NCBI GenBank assembly: GCA_020636095.1
Contig: JACJYN010000010.1
Coordinates: 192,022 to 256,021, forward strand
From: Lewinellaceae bacterium
GTDB lineage: Bacteria; Bacteroidota; Bacteroidia; Chitinophagales; Saprospiraceae
Direction: 5' to 3'
Length of the DNA: 64,000 bases
The notes beneath the pieces were generated by a model that made no database searches, was not told the origin of the DNA, and saw only the letters and a program-made list of their open reading frames with translations. Positions within the stretch are counted from its first letter, which is position 1. Every line of letters begins with the position of its first letter. The translations under genes and the position numbers were made by a program. This document shows, in pieces, positions 42,701 through 57,700 of this stretch.

Positions 42701-45700
42701 AAATGTAACGCCAGCGGCGGGAGTTGAACAGATCGCGCACAGAAAGCGTAAGGGTTCCTTTGCTGTCCAGAACGTCTTTGCTAAACGCCAGATCTACGAA
42801 AAAGTAGGCTTTGTTGCGGCCCTGGGTCGTATTGCGTGGCGCCCGGTAGTTGAGTCGCGCCTGGGCGTCGATGAACTTCCAGAGGTCCATTTTGGAAGTG
42901 ACCCGGCCGTTCCAGGTCAGGGCGTCCGCCGTAAAGGAAGTGTCAATATTATTGCCATTGATGATGGATCGGTAGAAGTTGACATTACCGTCCAGGTCCC
43001 ACCAGTCGGTTGGGGAGGCAGAGAAGGTCACATCCAACCCATAAGCATCTTCGGTAGCCAGGTTTTCCGGGCGGGTCAGGGTGGATCCGTCCTCCTGCAG
43101 CGTTCGGATTCGCTCGGTGATGCCCTGGGTGTAGCGGTAGTAAACCGAAGAACTCAGTGACATGTTGTCCCAGTATTTCAGGTGGCCCAATTCGTAGGCG
43201 TCTGTGTATTCAGGATCCAGGTTGGGGTTACCGGTGCGAATGTTCCGGGCGTCGCTGAAGCTGAAGAAGGGGTTCAGCGACCAGAAATTAGGGCGGTTGA
43301 TGCGGCGGCTGTAGCTGGCCATGAAGGAGTTCTGCCCGGCAAACTCATAGGCAATATGCCCACTGGGAAAGAAATTCAGATAATCCCGGGGGTTTTCTTC
43401 GCCGGTTTCCACCAGTTGCGTGTTGACGTCGGTATATTCTGCCCGCACCCCTATCTGGGCTGAAAAACGACCGAATTTGTTGCCGACGATGGCATAAGCG
43501 GCATAGATATTCTCATCATAAATGAACTCATTGGTAAAGTTGGGCAGCACTTGCCAGTCGGCGTTGTCGAATTCCTCCACCTTATAACTGGTATTGATCT
43601 CCCTTAAAGATGCCCTCAGGCCCGTTTCAAATTTACCGTCCTTGGCAAAGGGCCGAATGTAGTCCATCTGGCCCATGATCAGCCGTTCCTTCTCTTCATT
43701 GCGGGAACGCTGCTCCAGGTCGGCCGTACCCGCCTGCGTATACTCGGGGGTAAAATATTCTTCGATGATATTAGACTTTTCCACCTCGGCATTATCCTGA
43801 TAGCGCACATCGGCGGTCAGCAAGTGGCCTTCGCGTTCGTACTCCTTGCGAAAGCTCATGACGTACTCCAGGTTGTTTTCGATCTCTTTCTCCCTGTCCA
43901 GGCGCCGGGTGATGCCGGTGAGATTATCGAGATTGAAAATATAATCGCGATATTCAATATCCGAGCGGTTATCGCCATTTTCATTTTCGTAGGTCAGCGA
44001 GCCCGTCAAGGTCGTTTTATCATTGAAAAAGTACTCGGCGCCGGCCCGAAGGGTATTGTCCCAGCCCCCTCGTTCCCGATCCTGGTTTTGCTGAAGGATA
44101 TAAGTAGTATCGGGCTTGAATTCATTGCGATCGTAGACTTCCTGATAAAGAGAACCCTTTCCCGGCCGTTTTCGGTAGCTGATGCCATAGTTGCCAAAAA
44201 GGTTGAGATTACCGGTTCGATAGTTGGCGTTGGCGGCCAGGCCATAGTTGTCCGGATAACCGGTGGTGAGGTCCAGGGAGCCATTGAGCCCCTTCCGCTG
44301 GTCCTTTTTCAAAATGATGTTGATAATACCGGCCATACCCTCCGCTTCATAACGGGCGGATGGGTTGGTAATCACTTCTATGCGGTCGATCAGATTGGCG
44401 GGTATCTGCCGCAGGCCGTCGGTATCTCCCACGCCGATCAGTCCGGAGGGGCGCCCGTTGATCAAAATGCGGACGCCGGCGCTACCCCGAAGGCTAACGC
44501 CGCCTTCGGCGTCTACGGTTACGGAAGGAACGTTATCCAGCACATCGCTGGCCGAACCTCCAATGTTGGCCAGGTCTTTGCCCACATTGAACACCCGCTT
44601 ATCCAGCGAAATCTGCATATTGCTTTTTTCCGCCCGCACTTCCACCTCCGCCAGGGTGGTGGCGTTGGGCGAAAGTTGGATAGATCCCAGGTCAACTATC
44701 GGGCGATCCCGGTTGACCTCTATATTTCCAATATTTTTATCTAAAAAGGAGATAAAGGCTACATTGGCGTAGTAACGCCCAAACTTCACTTCCAGGCTAA
44801 AAGTGCCGGAGATATCCGTTACCCCACCGGTAACCATAGAACTATCTTCGGAAGAAAAGAGGGTTACCGTAGCGTAATCCAGCGGTTGTCCGGTACTTTC
44901 GTCGAGGATGACTCCTTTAACAAGCCCTTTGGCAGGCTTATCGGGGTCGGGCTGAGCGCTTATCGAAAAGGGCGTTTGTAACAAAAACAATAGTGTGCAA
45001 AGTAGTAGAATCAGGCGATCTTTCATTGTTGTTTTTTAAGTCGAGGGCAATTATTTGTTATTTCCCCACAAAGATAGGGGGCAATCCTAATGATATTTTG
45101 TAGGAAATTTGAAGCAATCCTGAAGTTCGCCTTTTTAACAGGAAAATCCGACTCAATGTTTAAACAACGACATTTTTAGTTTACAGGTGCATTCTGGATT
45201 TCCGCCATCCAGTTGGCAGGTCGGACCCGATTTTCACAACAGCGCGTACATCAGGGATGAAAGCGGACTGTCACCTCATGTACTCCTTCCGAAAACTGAT
45301 GGGATACCTGAAAATTATTGACTTCGGCAATTTTTTTCACGATGGCCAGCCCCAGGCCCAGGGAGCCGTCTCCGTGGCGGCTTTTCTGGAAACGCTCAAA
45401 GAGCTGTTCGGAAGGCACCCGAGGGGCGGGCCCCGAATTGCGGACCCTCAGTTTTTCTGCATCCAGCCTCACTTCCACCCACCCTCCGGGCACATTGTGG
45501 CGGATGGCATTTTTCACCAGGTTGGCCACCAGGATATCCGCCAGTGTAGGGTCAACGATGAGATGGACGTCGGGTTCAATCCGGTTGCTGAGTGGCAGGC
45601 CTTTCAGGCTCGCCAATTCGTCAAAATTCTCCAGGCAGGACCGGGTGATCCCGGAGAAATCGACAGGCTCCTGGTTGTTGGCGAACTCTTTATTCTCGAT

Positions 45701-48700
45701 CCGGGTCAGCAACAGCAGGACCTTACCGAGTTTTGATAATTTATCGATGTTTTGCTGGGCCGATTGCACCAGTTCCAGCTGTTCGTCCGTCAGAGCCGGG
45801 GTTTCCAGCAGCAATTCCAGCTTTCCCCTGGCAATGGCCAACGGGGTTTGCATCTCATGGGAAGCATTCTCCGAAAACTCTTTAACAGACAGGTAATCGC
45901 GCCGCGCCTTGTAGGCCATCTGCGCGACAAAGGCATTGAGCTGGCGGAATTCTTTGGTCGATGTCTCGGGTAAATCCAGTATCTCCTCCTCCTTCAGGTT
46001 GAAAGAACGGATATGCTCCAACGTCTTCTGGAAGGGGCGGAAGAGCCAGCCTGTGATCAGAAAGCTAAAAAAGAGCATGGCCACGCTCAGGATGAAAAAG
46101 AGCCGCAGCATGATATCCACCACCACATCGTATATGTCATCCGTTTCAATAAAAACATCGGTAATGCTGACCTGATAATACCGTCCGTTGACTTCCCGGA
46201 CGGCAGTTAGCTTGCGGTAGGGCTCCATCTGCCCTTCCAGATAGGGGTGAGGGGCCAGCGTATCGGAGAAATTATTGAAGGTATCTCTGGGCAGAATCCC
46301 CAGGTCGGTAATATCTACTTTTCCCCTCTTGATGAAGTTGAGGGGAATACCTTCCGCCAATTCTTCGGCGATCTGGTCGAGGTTATCCCGGAGCGCAAAA
46401 TCCGTCTCTTTCTGCACCTCTTTCTGCACCAGATAGAACGTCACCACTCCGCCGATTCCAAAGACCAGCATGGCAACCAGCAGGTATAAAATCGTAGTTT
46501 TGGTGATCAGGTTCATGAGTCTGCACTGAATTTATAGCCCAGTCCATAAATGGTTTTGATGTAATCCGCTCCTTCTTCCGCCGAGATCTTTTTTCGCAGG
46601 TTTTTGATATGCTGATAGACAAAGTCGAAAGAATCGAGCAGGTCAACATTATCGCCCCAGAGGTGTTCGGCGATGGCCTGCTTGGTGAGCACCCGGTTTT
46701 TATTGGCGATGAAAAACAACAGCAATTCGTACTCCTTGACGGTCAGCACCAGCAGTTTACCATCTACATGTACATCATGCGTATCGGTATTCACTTTTAT
46801 TTCCTGGAATTCGAGAATCTTATGTCCCTGGAATTTTCGCCGTCTGAAGATAGCGTTGAGGCGGGCGTTGAGTTCCGGCAGGTGAAAAGGTTTGGTCATG
46901 TAGTCGTCGGCCCCCAGTTCCAGGCCCTGCACCTTATCGTCCAGGGCATTTTTGGCGGAAATGATCAGCACCCCTGTCTCCGGTTGAATCCGTTTGAGCA
47001 GGCGGAGCAGGTTCAGCCCATTGCCATCCGGCAACATAATATCGAGCAGCACGATATCATAGTCGAACGACAGCAGCTTATCCTGCGCCTCTTCAAAGTT
47101 GAGGGCCGTTTCACAAACCACATCCCCCCTGGAGAGGTAGGCCCGGATATTGTCCGAAAGAGCCTTTTCGTCTTCAACAATCAGTAGCTTCATCGGCAAC
47201 AAAGGTAGGAAAGGATTTTGAGGTAAATTTGAAGTGTGGTAGAATCCAAAAAAGGAAGGGCTTGCCAGGTAAATACCGGCAAGCCCTTTCTTTTTTGGAT
47301 GGCCTGGCTCTTATTCGCCGCAGGAGTTAACCAGCGCATCGAATTCAGCCGGGTCGTCAATCTCTTGAGAGGTTCCGTCTTCCAGGGTTACCGTGAAAGG
47401 GAAGCCCAGGGTGGGGTGCACATCAGAACCAGGGTTCCGCTCCCTCCAGGCTCTGCGGATGCGCAACAAGGCTAAACGGCCGTTCGCTTCCAGTTCAGTT
47501 CCATTGGGGAGGATGACGGTTACCGGGAATACGAGGCGGAAACAGAGCGGGCCAGGGCCGTCAAAACCGGGGCCGTTGTTGCCGGGGTCATCGCCAGGGC
47601 CGTTTGGGCCATGGGGGCCGCCGTCGCCGGGGCAGAAGGTTTGGCAGGCCTCGCGCAAGGTTTCCAGGTCAGCTTCTTCGTCGATAACCAAAGTCGATCC
47701 ATCATCAAAAATGACCGTGTACGGCATCACCAGAGCGGGGCGCTCATCGGCAGGGCCAGGGTTGGCTTCGCGCCAGGCCTGAATGGCGGCTCTCAGCTCT
47801 TCTTCACTGGTAACTACCTGTTCGCCCTGGCCGGGCAGATAAATAGTTACAGATGCGGAATAGTCCAGGCTGAAACAAGGGCTGTTGAAACCGAAGCCAG
47901 GCCCATCGTGGCCGGGGCCATTGTGCCCAGGGCCATTGTGGCCAGGGCCGCCTTGTCCGGGGCCATGGCCCGGATCATTGGCTCGGCAATCCGCCAGTAA
48001 GCTCACCAGCACATCCCGTCCGGTGATCTCTACTTCCGTTCCATCATCATTCATCGTTACCCAGTAAGGATAAGCCAGGGTCGGCCGATCCATTGCGTTG
48101 GGGTTTTGTTCCCGCCAGGTGCGGAACAACCCGCGCAGGCTTTCTGCATCACCGGCTGTCGCCTCATCACCGTTAGGATAGAGGACAGTTACCGGAAATA
48201 TCAGGGAAAAGCAACGGGGGCCGTGCTCCATGCCATCGACTTCCATGGCTACCATTTCTACATTCGATACCGTCCGGGTGTCGATCGCAGTGTTGTCGGT
48301 GAGGCTATCCGTTTGCTCTTTGTCGCAGGCTACCGTAAAAGCAGCGACTGCCAGGATCAGGATCCAACTCCATTTCATAGATTGCTTTAACATTTCTCTT
48401 GAATTTTTGAGTTGAGTAATTCAATGTTCACTTAAAGGAGCAGGGGGTTTGTGGTTTGTACTGAAAAAAAATAAAAAAAATTTACTTTTACCGGGTACAA
48501 CGAAGCCTACATGTCGGAATCACTACTTTGGTCACAATTGCGGGAGGGGCGAAAAGCTGCCCTTGAGAAGCTCTACCGAAGCCATGCACCTGCATTGCTC
48601 CAGTACGGTGGCAAGTTCTCAACTGACCAACAGTTGGTGGAGGATTGCCTGCAGGACCTGTTTATTGACCTTTGGCAACGACGGGGCCAACTATCCCCGG

Positions 48701-51700
48701 TGTCCTCCGTACAAAGCTATCTGCTGGTGGCCATGCGGCGGCGGGTGATCCGCCAGCTGAGCCGGCAGCAAAAGCACGAAACAACTGAAGAACCGGAAGA
48801 ACATCAGTTCGATTTCGAGATCGCCATCGATGAGCAGATCGCCGCCCGGGAATTGTCCCACGAGCAACAACGTAAACTAAAGCAAGCACTCGAACAGCTG
48901 AGCGCCCGGCAGAAGGAGGCCATCTACCTGAAGTATCAGTTAGGCATGGATTATGAGGACATCTGTAAAGCCATGGACATCAGCTACCAATCGGTGCGCA
49001 ACCTGGCTCATTCGGCCCTCAGCCGGCTGAAAGAACTGTTGGCCGGTGGTTGGTGGTTGGTTATAGGGCTATATTGTTGAGAGGTTATATTGCTGGAGTT
49101 ACGATTTTTTTGAGTTTCATTCAGTACAAAAGGACAGGGGCGTGCCTCTATTATGTGAAAGGATAAATTGAGCCACCAAGAAAATGAATGATAAATACCT
49201 GAAATATGATGCTGTAAAGCTGGCCCAGGAGGATGCCTTCATCCGATGGGTGCAGGAAGAAGGCGGCCGCCGATCCCAGGAATGGGAAGCGTGGCTGGCC
49301 CGGCACCCTGAAAAGCAGCGGGAAGTAGACGAGGCCCGCCTGCTCGTTCAGGCCATTGCCATAAAGGAGGAGGCGGTTAGCCAGGGCCGCGTTGATAAGC
49401 TGTGGGATAGAATTGATGCCGCCACCAAAACGCCAGCACAAGCCAGTCCGGCGCGGCCGATGGCTTACCGCTGGCTGGGTTACGCCGCGGCGGCGGCTCT
49501 TGCGCTTCTGGCAGCCTTCTTTTTCCTGCGGCCCGACAGCGCCATTACGGTAAAAACCGCTTATGGGCAGATCACCGAACACCGGCTCCCGGATGGATCT
49601 ACGGTGCGGCTGAACGCCGGCTCCACCATTCGATACCATGCCAATGAATGGAACAGCGCCCGCCAGCTCAGCCTGGAAGGAGAAGCTTTCTTTGAAGTGG
49701 AGAAGGGGAAACCTTTTAAGGTTATTACCCCGAAAGGAGATGTAGAAGTGCTGGGCACCAGTTTCAATATCAATACCTTTGAGGGCCATTTTGACGTTCA
49801 GTGTTATACCGGCCGCGTACAGGTGAGCGCCAATGGCAGCCAGGAGATTCTCACGGCCGGCCAACTGGCTCAGTGGGAAGAAAGCGCCTGGCAACGGGCT
49901 ACCTTCGACACCGACGGCGGCCCTGGCTGGCAAAGAGGGCGTTTTGAATACCACAGCGCTCCCCTCCGGGAGGTTTTTGCCGAGATGGAACGCCAGTTTG
50001 ATATCCGGATCGACGCCCCCGACAGCATTCTGGCCCGCACCTATACCGGCGCCTTTGAACGCCAGGCGCTCGATAGCGCGCTGTACCGGGTCTGCTGGCC
50101 GATGAAGCTGAACGCCGAACGCCGGGATAATAAGGTGTCTATCCGGCCGGAAGAGAATATAGATTGATGAGTAGGGAGGCATAGGGAGGCATAGGGAGGC
50201 ATAGGAGGCGACACCTTTTTACGGGGTGAGGCTTTTGGGAAGGCGTCACCTCAATTCAGAGGCATAGGAGGCGACACCTTTTTACGGGGTGGGGCTTTTG
50301 GGAAGGCGTCACCTCAATTCAGATAAGTGAAGTATTGATGAGGAGAACTTTATTGTTGATCGCGTTAGGATGCTGTTGCTACGCCTCCGGCTTGGCCCAG
50401 GATGGAGAGATTATCATCAGTGAGCAGTTCAGAAATAGCTCACTGTCTACTGCTATGGAGCGGCTCGAAGCCAACTATCAGCTGCAAATAGCCTACGATG
50501 ACGGCCTGTTATCTCAAATCACCATCGATCAATCCATAAACGGGCTCCCCCTTCAGGACGCCCTGCGGCAATTGCTGGAACCTGCCGGTTTGGATTTCCA
50601 GGTGTTGTCCGGCCGGGAGATTCTGATCCGCCCCAAACCTGAAGACACCCGGCAGGGAGGACAAATGGTTCTCCGCGGACAGGTCGTGGACGCGCTGAGC
50701 GGGGCGCCCCTACCCTACGCCGCCATCATAGCCGAAGCCCCCTTCACGGGCGCCGAAGCAGATGAAAACGGAGCGTTTACATTGCGGCTGGCCCCAGTCC
50801 AGGGGCCCTTAAAGATAAAAGCCCAGTACATCGGTTATCACCCCCTTTCCCTCCTCCTGTCTCCTGAACAATGCCAGAAATACCAAAAACTGAGGCTGGC
50901 GCCACACATCCAGGAGATCGAACCCGTAACCGTCTCCAGCCATCCGGCTGTTCTTTCCACCCGCAAAGATGCCCAAAGCCTGACGATAGACGCCACCCAA
51001 CTGAGCCGCCTGCCTGCCTTCCTGGGCGGCAACGACCTCTTCCGGCAGATGCAGCTGTTGCCCGGCATCAGCGCCCACGATGACTTGTCGGCTGACCTGA
51101 AAATCCGCGGCAGCGACGGCGATGAAAGCATGATCCTGCTCGACGGCATCACCCTTTACAGCATCAGCCATTTCTTCGGCGTTTTCAGCGCGATCAACCC
51201 GGAGATGATCGGCGAGGTGAAATTGTATAAAAATGCTTTCCCGGCTGAATACGGCGGACGGACGGCAGGGGTCATCGAAATGGCGTCCAAACAGCCGGCG
51301 GTTGACGGGGCGCAGGGCGCCGCCGAGCTCAACCTGCTGATGGCGAATGCCTTTGTGGCCACCCCCATTGGTAAAAAGATGGGGCTGGCCCTCAGTGGCC
51401 GCATTACCGGCCGGGATGTGGCCGACACCCGTTTGTACGGCCTCATCCGCGATGAAAACCCCCTGGCTAACCGATTGCTGGGGAATGGAACAGGCGCCGG
51501 CACTACTGCTTCCAGTGTTCTTACCGCCGAACCCGATTTCAACTTTTACGACACTTATGCCCGCTGGATTTGGCGCCCTTCAACGGCCAGTAGCTTGTCG
51601 GCCAGCTTTTTTCATAGCAAAGACGTGTTTAATTATCAATACCAACAGCAGTATTTCCGCCGGTTCCGAAATAAACTGATCACCACCCAGGAAGCCTATC

Positions 51701-54700
51701 AGGAGAAAGCAGATTGGGCCAATACAGGCTTCAGCCTGCAGGGCAAACAACAGTGGAGCGCCGATTTTCAATCTGATATTTCCCTGAGTTACTCTTCTTT
51801 CCAAACGGAAGGAAGCACGGCTACTTCCATCACCCGCCCCTTACAAAATGATTCTCTGCTCATGCTGACCAACGGCCAATACAACCGGATTCAAGGATTG
51901 GCATTCAACTGGAAAAACAGTTGGGCCCTTTCTGATCAGGAATCTCTGACGGGGGGCTATAACTATCTGCACAATGAGGTAGATGTAAGGTTGGAGATCG
52001 AACGGGCGCCGCTATTGGCCCGCCGGCAATCGGCCGATCAGCACGCTTTGTTCCTTGAACATACAAGGCAGTGGGACAAACGCTGGTCCTCCACACTGGG
52101 GCTGCGAGGCGCCTATTATCAAACCGATAAAAAAGTATACTTGTCACCCCGCCTCCAGCTGAATTATCAGCTGAATGAAGACTGGTCCCTCAAGGGCGCC
52201 CTAAGCCGTTACAACCAGTTTTTGCGGGAAATGAACTACGAAGACCGCTTTGGCCGCTCCTTCGATTTCTGGGTAATGGCCGACAATAAGGAATTCCCCA
52301 TCGCCCACGCCAATCAGGCTATGGCGGGGTTCAACTGGCGAAAAAATGGCTTTGAACTCGATGTGGAGTGCTACACCAAACAAACGGAAGGGGTGGTGGC
52401 CTACGCCCTGCTGTCTCCTGGTTTTGTCACGGGCGGCATGGCGCCTTCCCAGGAAGCGGACTACCGCCTGTTCAGGGGTGAGGGGCAATCGCGGGGCATC
52501 GATATCCTGCTGAAAAAAGAATGGGGGCCCTATTCCGGCTGGCTGGCTTATACCCTCAGCAAAACGACTCAGAACTACCGCGAGATCAACCGCAACGTTC
52601 CTTTTCCGTCCCAGGATGACCGCCGCCATCAGCTGAAGTGGGCCAATATGGCCAGGCTGGGCCGCTGGGAACTTTCGGCAAGTTATATTTTTGCCAGCGG
52701 CCGCCCGTTTACCGACCTGGCCCGCTTCCAGCAGCAACAAGACCGCCGGGATGTGATGATCGAAGATTTTATTACCTACCTACCCGATTACCACCGCGCC
52801 GACGCGGAAGTAGGGTACTACTTCCCTATTGCCGGCCTTCAGGCGCGGGCGGGGCTGTCCGTCTTCAACCTCTTTGATCACGATAACATCAAATACCGGC
52901 AATATATCTATTCCCTCTCTCCGGATGAGAATGGAGCCCAGCTTCCTCAGAATGTCGTGCTGGGCAATGAGGTTAAGTTGTTGGGGAGGACGCTGAACCT
53001 GAGTTTTAAAATAAAGTTTTAGATCAGCTTTCGCGTCTCCGCTATCCGGTTTTTGATCACCGGCTTGAGCCGTTCCATCGCCGTCAACAGCAATGCCTCA
53101 TCCGAGGGGAACGGCTGGGGCCGGTTGCCGAGATAACGGCAGGCCTCTTCACTGAGGGCCCGCTTGTCACCGCGGAAGGTAGAAGCGTAGTTTTCAAAAA
53201 CGGCGTCCGCCGCCAGGGGCTTGGAATCGATGAGGTTGCCGTTGCGGGCATCGTAAAACTCCAGCCGGCCGTCGATGGAGGCTACCTTCGTCTGGAAGGT
53301 TTCGAAAACGCGGGCGCGGATCAGCACCTTGCGGGGTACTTTGACATCATTGCCCAGGGAATCTTTCAGGACGTTGCCCCGGCTGTCCAGCACATAATCA
53401 AATCCTTCTTCGATCTCTTTCACTTCTTCAAATTCGCGTTCTTTGACCACTTGCGGCCCTACTTCCAGGTTAGTCACCTTCATCACCACTTCATAGTCAT
53501 AATCGACCCCCTTGGTTTGTTCCGTATAATAAGCCTGCCAGAAGCTGTTGAGGTCGCGAACGCCGATGCGGCGGATTTCTCTTTCTAGAGCAACGGGCAG
53601 GATGGACCGGGAGCGGTTTTCCAGCTTGACCAGCACATGAGTGGTACCCAACTGCCGGGCCGTTTGCTTGAGGGCCGTTTTGTCTTTGTATTCGCGGAAG
53701 TACTGGTTGATCTTGTCCAGTTCATCATAAGCGCGGCGAGCGGCCAGCTTGTCGCCCTGGCGGGCATCCTCCAGCCAATCCTGGGCACGGGCGTAGTAGT
53801 AATCCGCTGCTTTCTGGCGGCTTTCGTATTCGAGCTCATCTACTTTGACAAACTTGAAATTGGCCCTAATGCCTTCTTTGGAGATGAGCGGCAGCAGGGG
53901 CGCCACCCGCTCCTGCCGGTTGCGCACCCGGCGGTAGGCTTCGTTGACCTTGGCCCAGTTTTCGGGCCGGCCCTCGCGCTTCAGGCGCTCGGCCAGGCGC
54001 ATATCGCGCTCGGTAGCCTTTTCAAAAGCTTCTTCCAGGGCCAGGACATACTTTTCCTTCTTGTTCTTTTTGCCGGACAGGCGCTTTACGGCAAGGTACA
54101 CCGCCTCGTCGTAATTTCCGGACTCGACGAGGTGCTGGGGAGAGGCGCAGGAAGCCAGAATAAAGAGCAGCAAAAATGCTGCGGGGGCGAGTAGGTTGTT
54201 TCTGTAGGTGGTCATGGTTCTCGTTTTACGGGTTTAGATTTCGGTTGTTGAGGCTGCGCTGGAGGCAACCCAACAAAGGCTATCCTCAACGGGGCGCAAA
54301 GCCGCTTCGCAGGTTTTGGTGACAAAGGAGGAAGCAATTCCTCCGTTTAATGCTGCTAAGGGCCCGGCGAAGAATAACTTCCCCATTTGATGCTGATCTT
54401 TTGCCGCTGCACTGCGTTGCTCATCACTTGCGTAGCTAGGCTATGCGCGTTCTTCGCGCCTTGTTCAGCGACAAAATCTCTAGCCTGAAACGAGGAACTT
54501 ATTCTTCTCCGACCCCTAAGATATGGGGGATGGCTTTGCGGCGAAACTAAGGAGAAGTTAAAGGAGGAAAGCCGGTAGTTAAAAACTTGAAAGGTTCGTT
54601 AAGGGAGTGTTATGGCAGTTACAGAATGGCATCCAGATTGACATCCCCGATCTTGATCCCGATAAAATCCTGCCCGCTCAGCCCTGAAACCGGTAGCCCC

Positions 54701-57700
54701 GGAATGGTTATCCGCTCGGGAAATACTTCTGCCCAGGGGTTCTCCGGCTCGGGAAAGATATAGCTGGCCGGGACAAAGCGCCAACTCGGCTGCGAAGAAA
54801 AGCCGATGTCCAACCCCAGAATGAGCCTGCGCAGGGTGATCATATCGAGCGTAGTAATAGATTGAGTGTTGTTTACATCGGCGGCAATGCGTTTGTAAGG
54901 GCTATCCAGCGGCTCCACGCCTAAAATATGTTTATTGATGAGCAGCAGGTCGAAAGTAGATACCCCGTTCAGGCCGTCTCCATCCCGCTCCATACCAATG
55001 GAATAATCCTGTTGCGCCGCCAATCCCTCCAGGTGGTAAACGCCGAGGCTGTCGGTAAGGATAGGAAAGTTGCCCTGGTTGGCCAGCCGGGCGCCAGCAT
55101 TGGGTATGGGTTGGTTGTCCGCTCTACGCACCACTCCGCTGATGGGTTGGGCCGCTCCGGGTAGCTGCGCCAGCGGCAGGCTGTACATAGAACGGCCGTA
55201 GGTGGCGGCGTAGAGTTCCTGCGAAGGTTCGTGCAGGGTAAGGTCGCTCACTACCACGGTGGGCAGGCCCTGGCCGAGGCTCGCCCAGGTGTTTCCGGCA
55301 TTATAGCTGACAAAAACGCCTACATCATTGGCGAGGAAGAGTTCATTGGGCGCATCCGGGTTGACGATGATCTCATTGACCGGCACTTCGGGCAGGCCTC
55401 CCGAAATATCCACCCAGTTTTGCCCGCCGTCCAGCGTTTTGAATACATGAGGCAGGTATTCATTGGAACGGTAGCCGGAAAAGGTGATGTAGGCAACCTG
55501 AGTATTCACCGGGCAGGCGGCCACCCGGGTCACCCAGCGGTTGGGAAGGTCAGCCGACAACAGCTGCCAGTTCTGCCCGCCATCCGCTGTTTTCCAGGCC
55601 CGGCCGTTATCGGCGCCGACAAAGATGTGATTGGTGTCCACTGGAGAAACGGCGATGCTGGTAATGGTGCCATAAACCAGATTGCCCGGATCTTCCGGCC
55701 CGGTGAGGTTTTCGCTGATCGCAGTCCACGATACGGCCCGGTTGGTTGTTTTGTAAAGCCGGGAAGTACCGTAGTAAAGGCTTCGGGGGTTGAGCGGGTT
55801 GAAAACGAAGGGCGTACTCCAGTTGCGCCGTTCCTCATCGGGAATGCCCGACAGGGCGTTCAGGAAAGTGAGGCCGCCGTTGATGGAACGCCGAAGTGTG
55901 CCGGACTGTGACTCGGCATAAACGTAGCTGTTGTCCGTGGGGTCGACCAGGCAGTAAAAGCCGTCCCGGAACAGGATGAGTTTCCAGTCGTTGACGTTGC
56001 CGGATGTGGTGCGAATGGTGCCGTTATCCTGCGTACCGCCGTAGCGCCGGCTGGGGTTGCTGTAGTCCACTTCACAGGTATAAAACTGGGTGATAGGCAG
56101 GGATTTTTTGTGCTGCCAGGACTGGGCATTATCCTCTGAAATATAGAGCCCCCCATCATTGCCCAATACTATGTAATCGGGATGGTGAGGGTCGATGTAA
56201 AGATCGTGGTGGTCGACGTGAATGAAGGAAGCAACGCCGTTCCAATACTGGCCGCCGTTGGTAGTACGGTGGAGGTTGACGCTGGGCAGGAATACCGTTT
56301 CCGGGTCATGGGGATGGGGAAACAGCCGCCCGAACCACCACATATAGGGAGGCGCGTTGATCCCCGCAGTACCGGTGGGGAACCAGTTTTCTCCACCATC
56401 GTTTGAGCGATAGACATCGATCAGCGCGCCCAGCGGGTCAATAATTTGAGCGTAGATGACTTCTGGGTTGGCCGGTGAGAGCGCCAGGCCGATGCGCCCC
56501 ATCTCGGCATTGGGCAGCCCGTTGGTTAGATGCTCCCAGGTATCGCCCCCATCGTGAGAACGATAAATGCCGGAGGAATAGCCGCCATAATAATAAAAGC
56601 CCGGGCCGCGCGTGCGCTCCCACATAGCCGCATAAAGTGTGTCCGGTTGGGTGGGATGCAGGGCGAGGTCTATCCCGCCGGTAGAATCGTTGAGGTAAAG
56701 CACCTGTTCCCAATGCTGGCCACCGTCAGTAGTACGGTAGATGCCCCGCTCCGGATTGTTCCCGAATAACCGGCCCATAGCCGCCACATACACCCGATCC
56801 GGGTCGGTGGGGTGCACGGCGACCCGCCCGGTACTGCCACTGGCCGGCAGGCCGGCAGGTTGCCAGGTGCTTCCGCCATCGGTGCTTTTATACACCCCTA
56901 CCCCATCGTAGGCCAGGGTTCCACCACCGGCATTGGCTTCGCCGGTACCCACGTAGATCACCGAAGGGTTGGAAGGAGCAATATCGATATCGCCAATGGA
57001 TAAGCTCAGCGCGTCATCAAAAACCGGTACAAAGCTGTCGCCCCGGTCATAGGACCGGAAGACGCCACCGGAAGCGGCGCCAACGAATAGGGTATCCGGG
57101 AAATCGGGGTGAACGGCCAGAGCGCTGATCCGCCCTCCGGTATTCAAGGGCCCGCGGAATATCCAACTGGCCGTCATACTGCGCTGAGCGCCACCCGCCT
57201 CCAGCCTTTTCTGCCGGCGAACCGCCTGAAGGTATTTCGCCTGATCGACCTGCCCATCGGGATATGCCCGTTGCCGGAAGAACCAGTCGGCGGGGATGGC
57301 GCCGGGTGGTTGCTTCGCCGGTTCCGGCTGGCTGCACTGAAAAAAGCAACAGCTGCCAATCCCAATAAATAACCATACCGGCCAGAGTGAAAGCTTCATA
57401 AACGATTTTTATGCACCCTCGGAATTCATCATTTGAAAAACTTCCTTCGCTTGCTGCGATGAGCAGGCAGGAAAACCATAAAACCGAATACCTAAACAGT
57501 TAGGATTTTTTGAATTTAAATCTTTTAGGGCCTCTCTACGCCCGCTCCTCCCACACCATCGCCAGTTGCACGATCGTTTCCACCGCTTTCTCCATATCCT
57601 GCACCGACACCCACTCCTCCCGGGAGTGGAAAGCGTGTTCGCCGGCAAAGATGTTCGGGCAGGGCAGCCCCATGAACGACAGGCGAGAGCCGTCCGTACC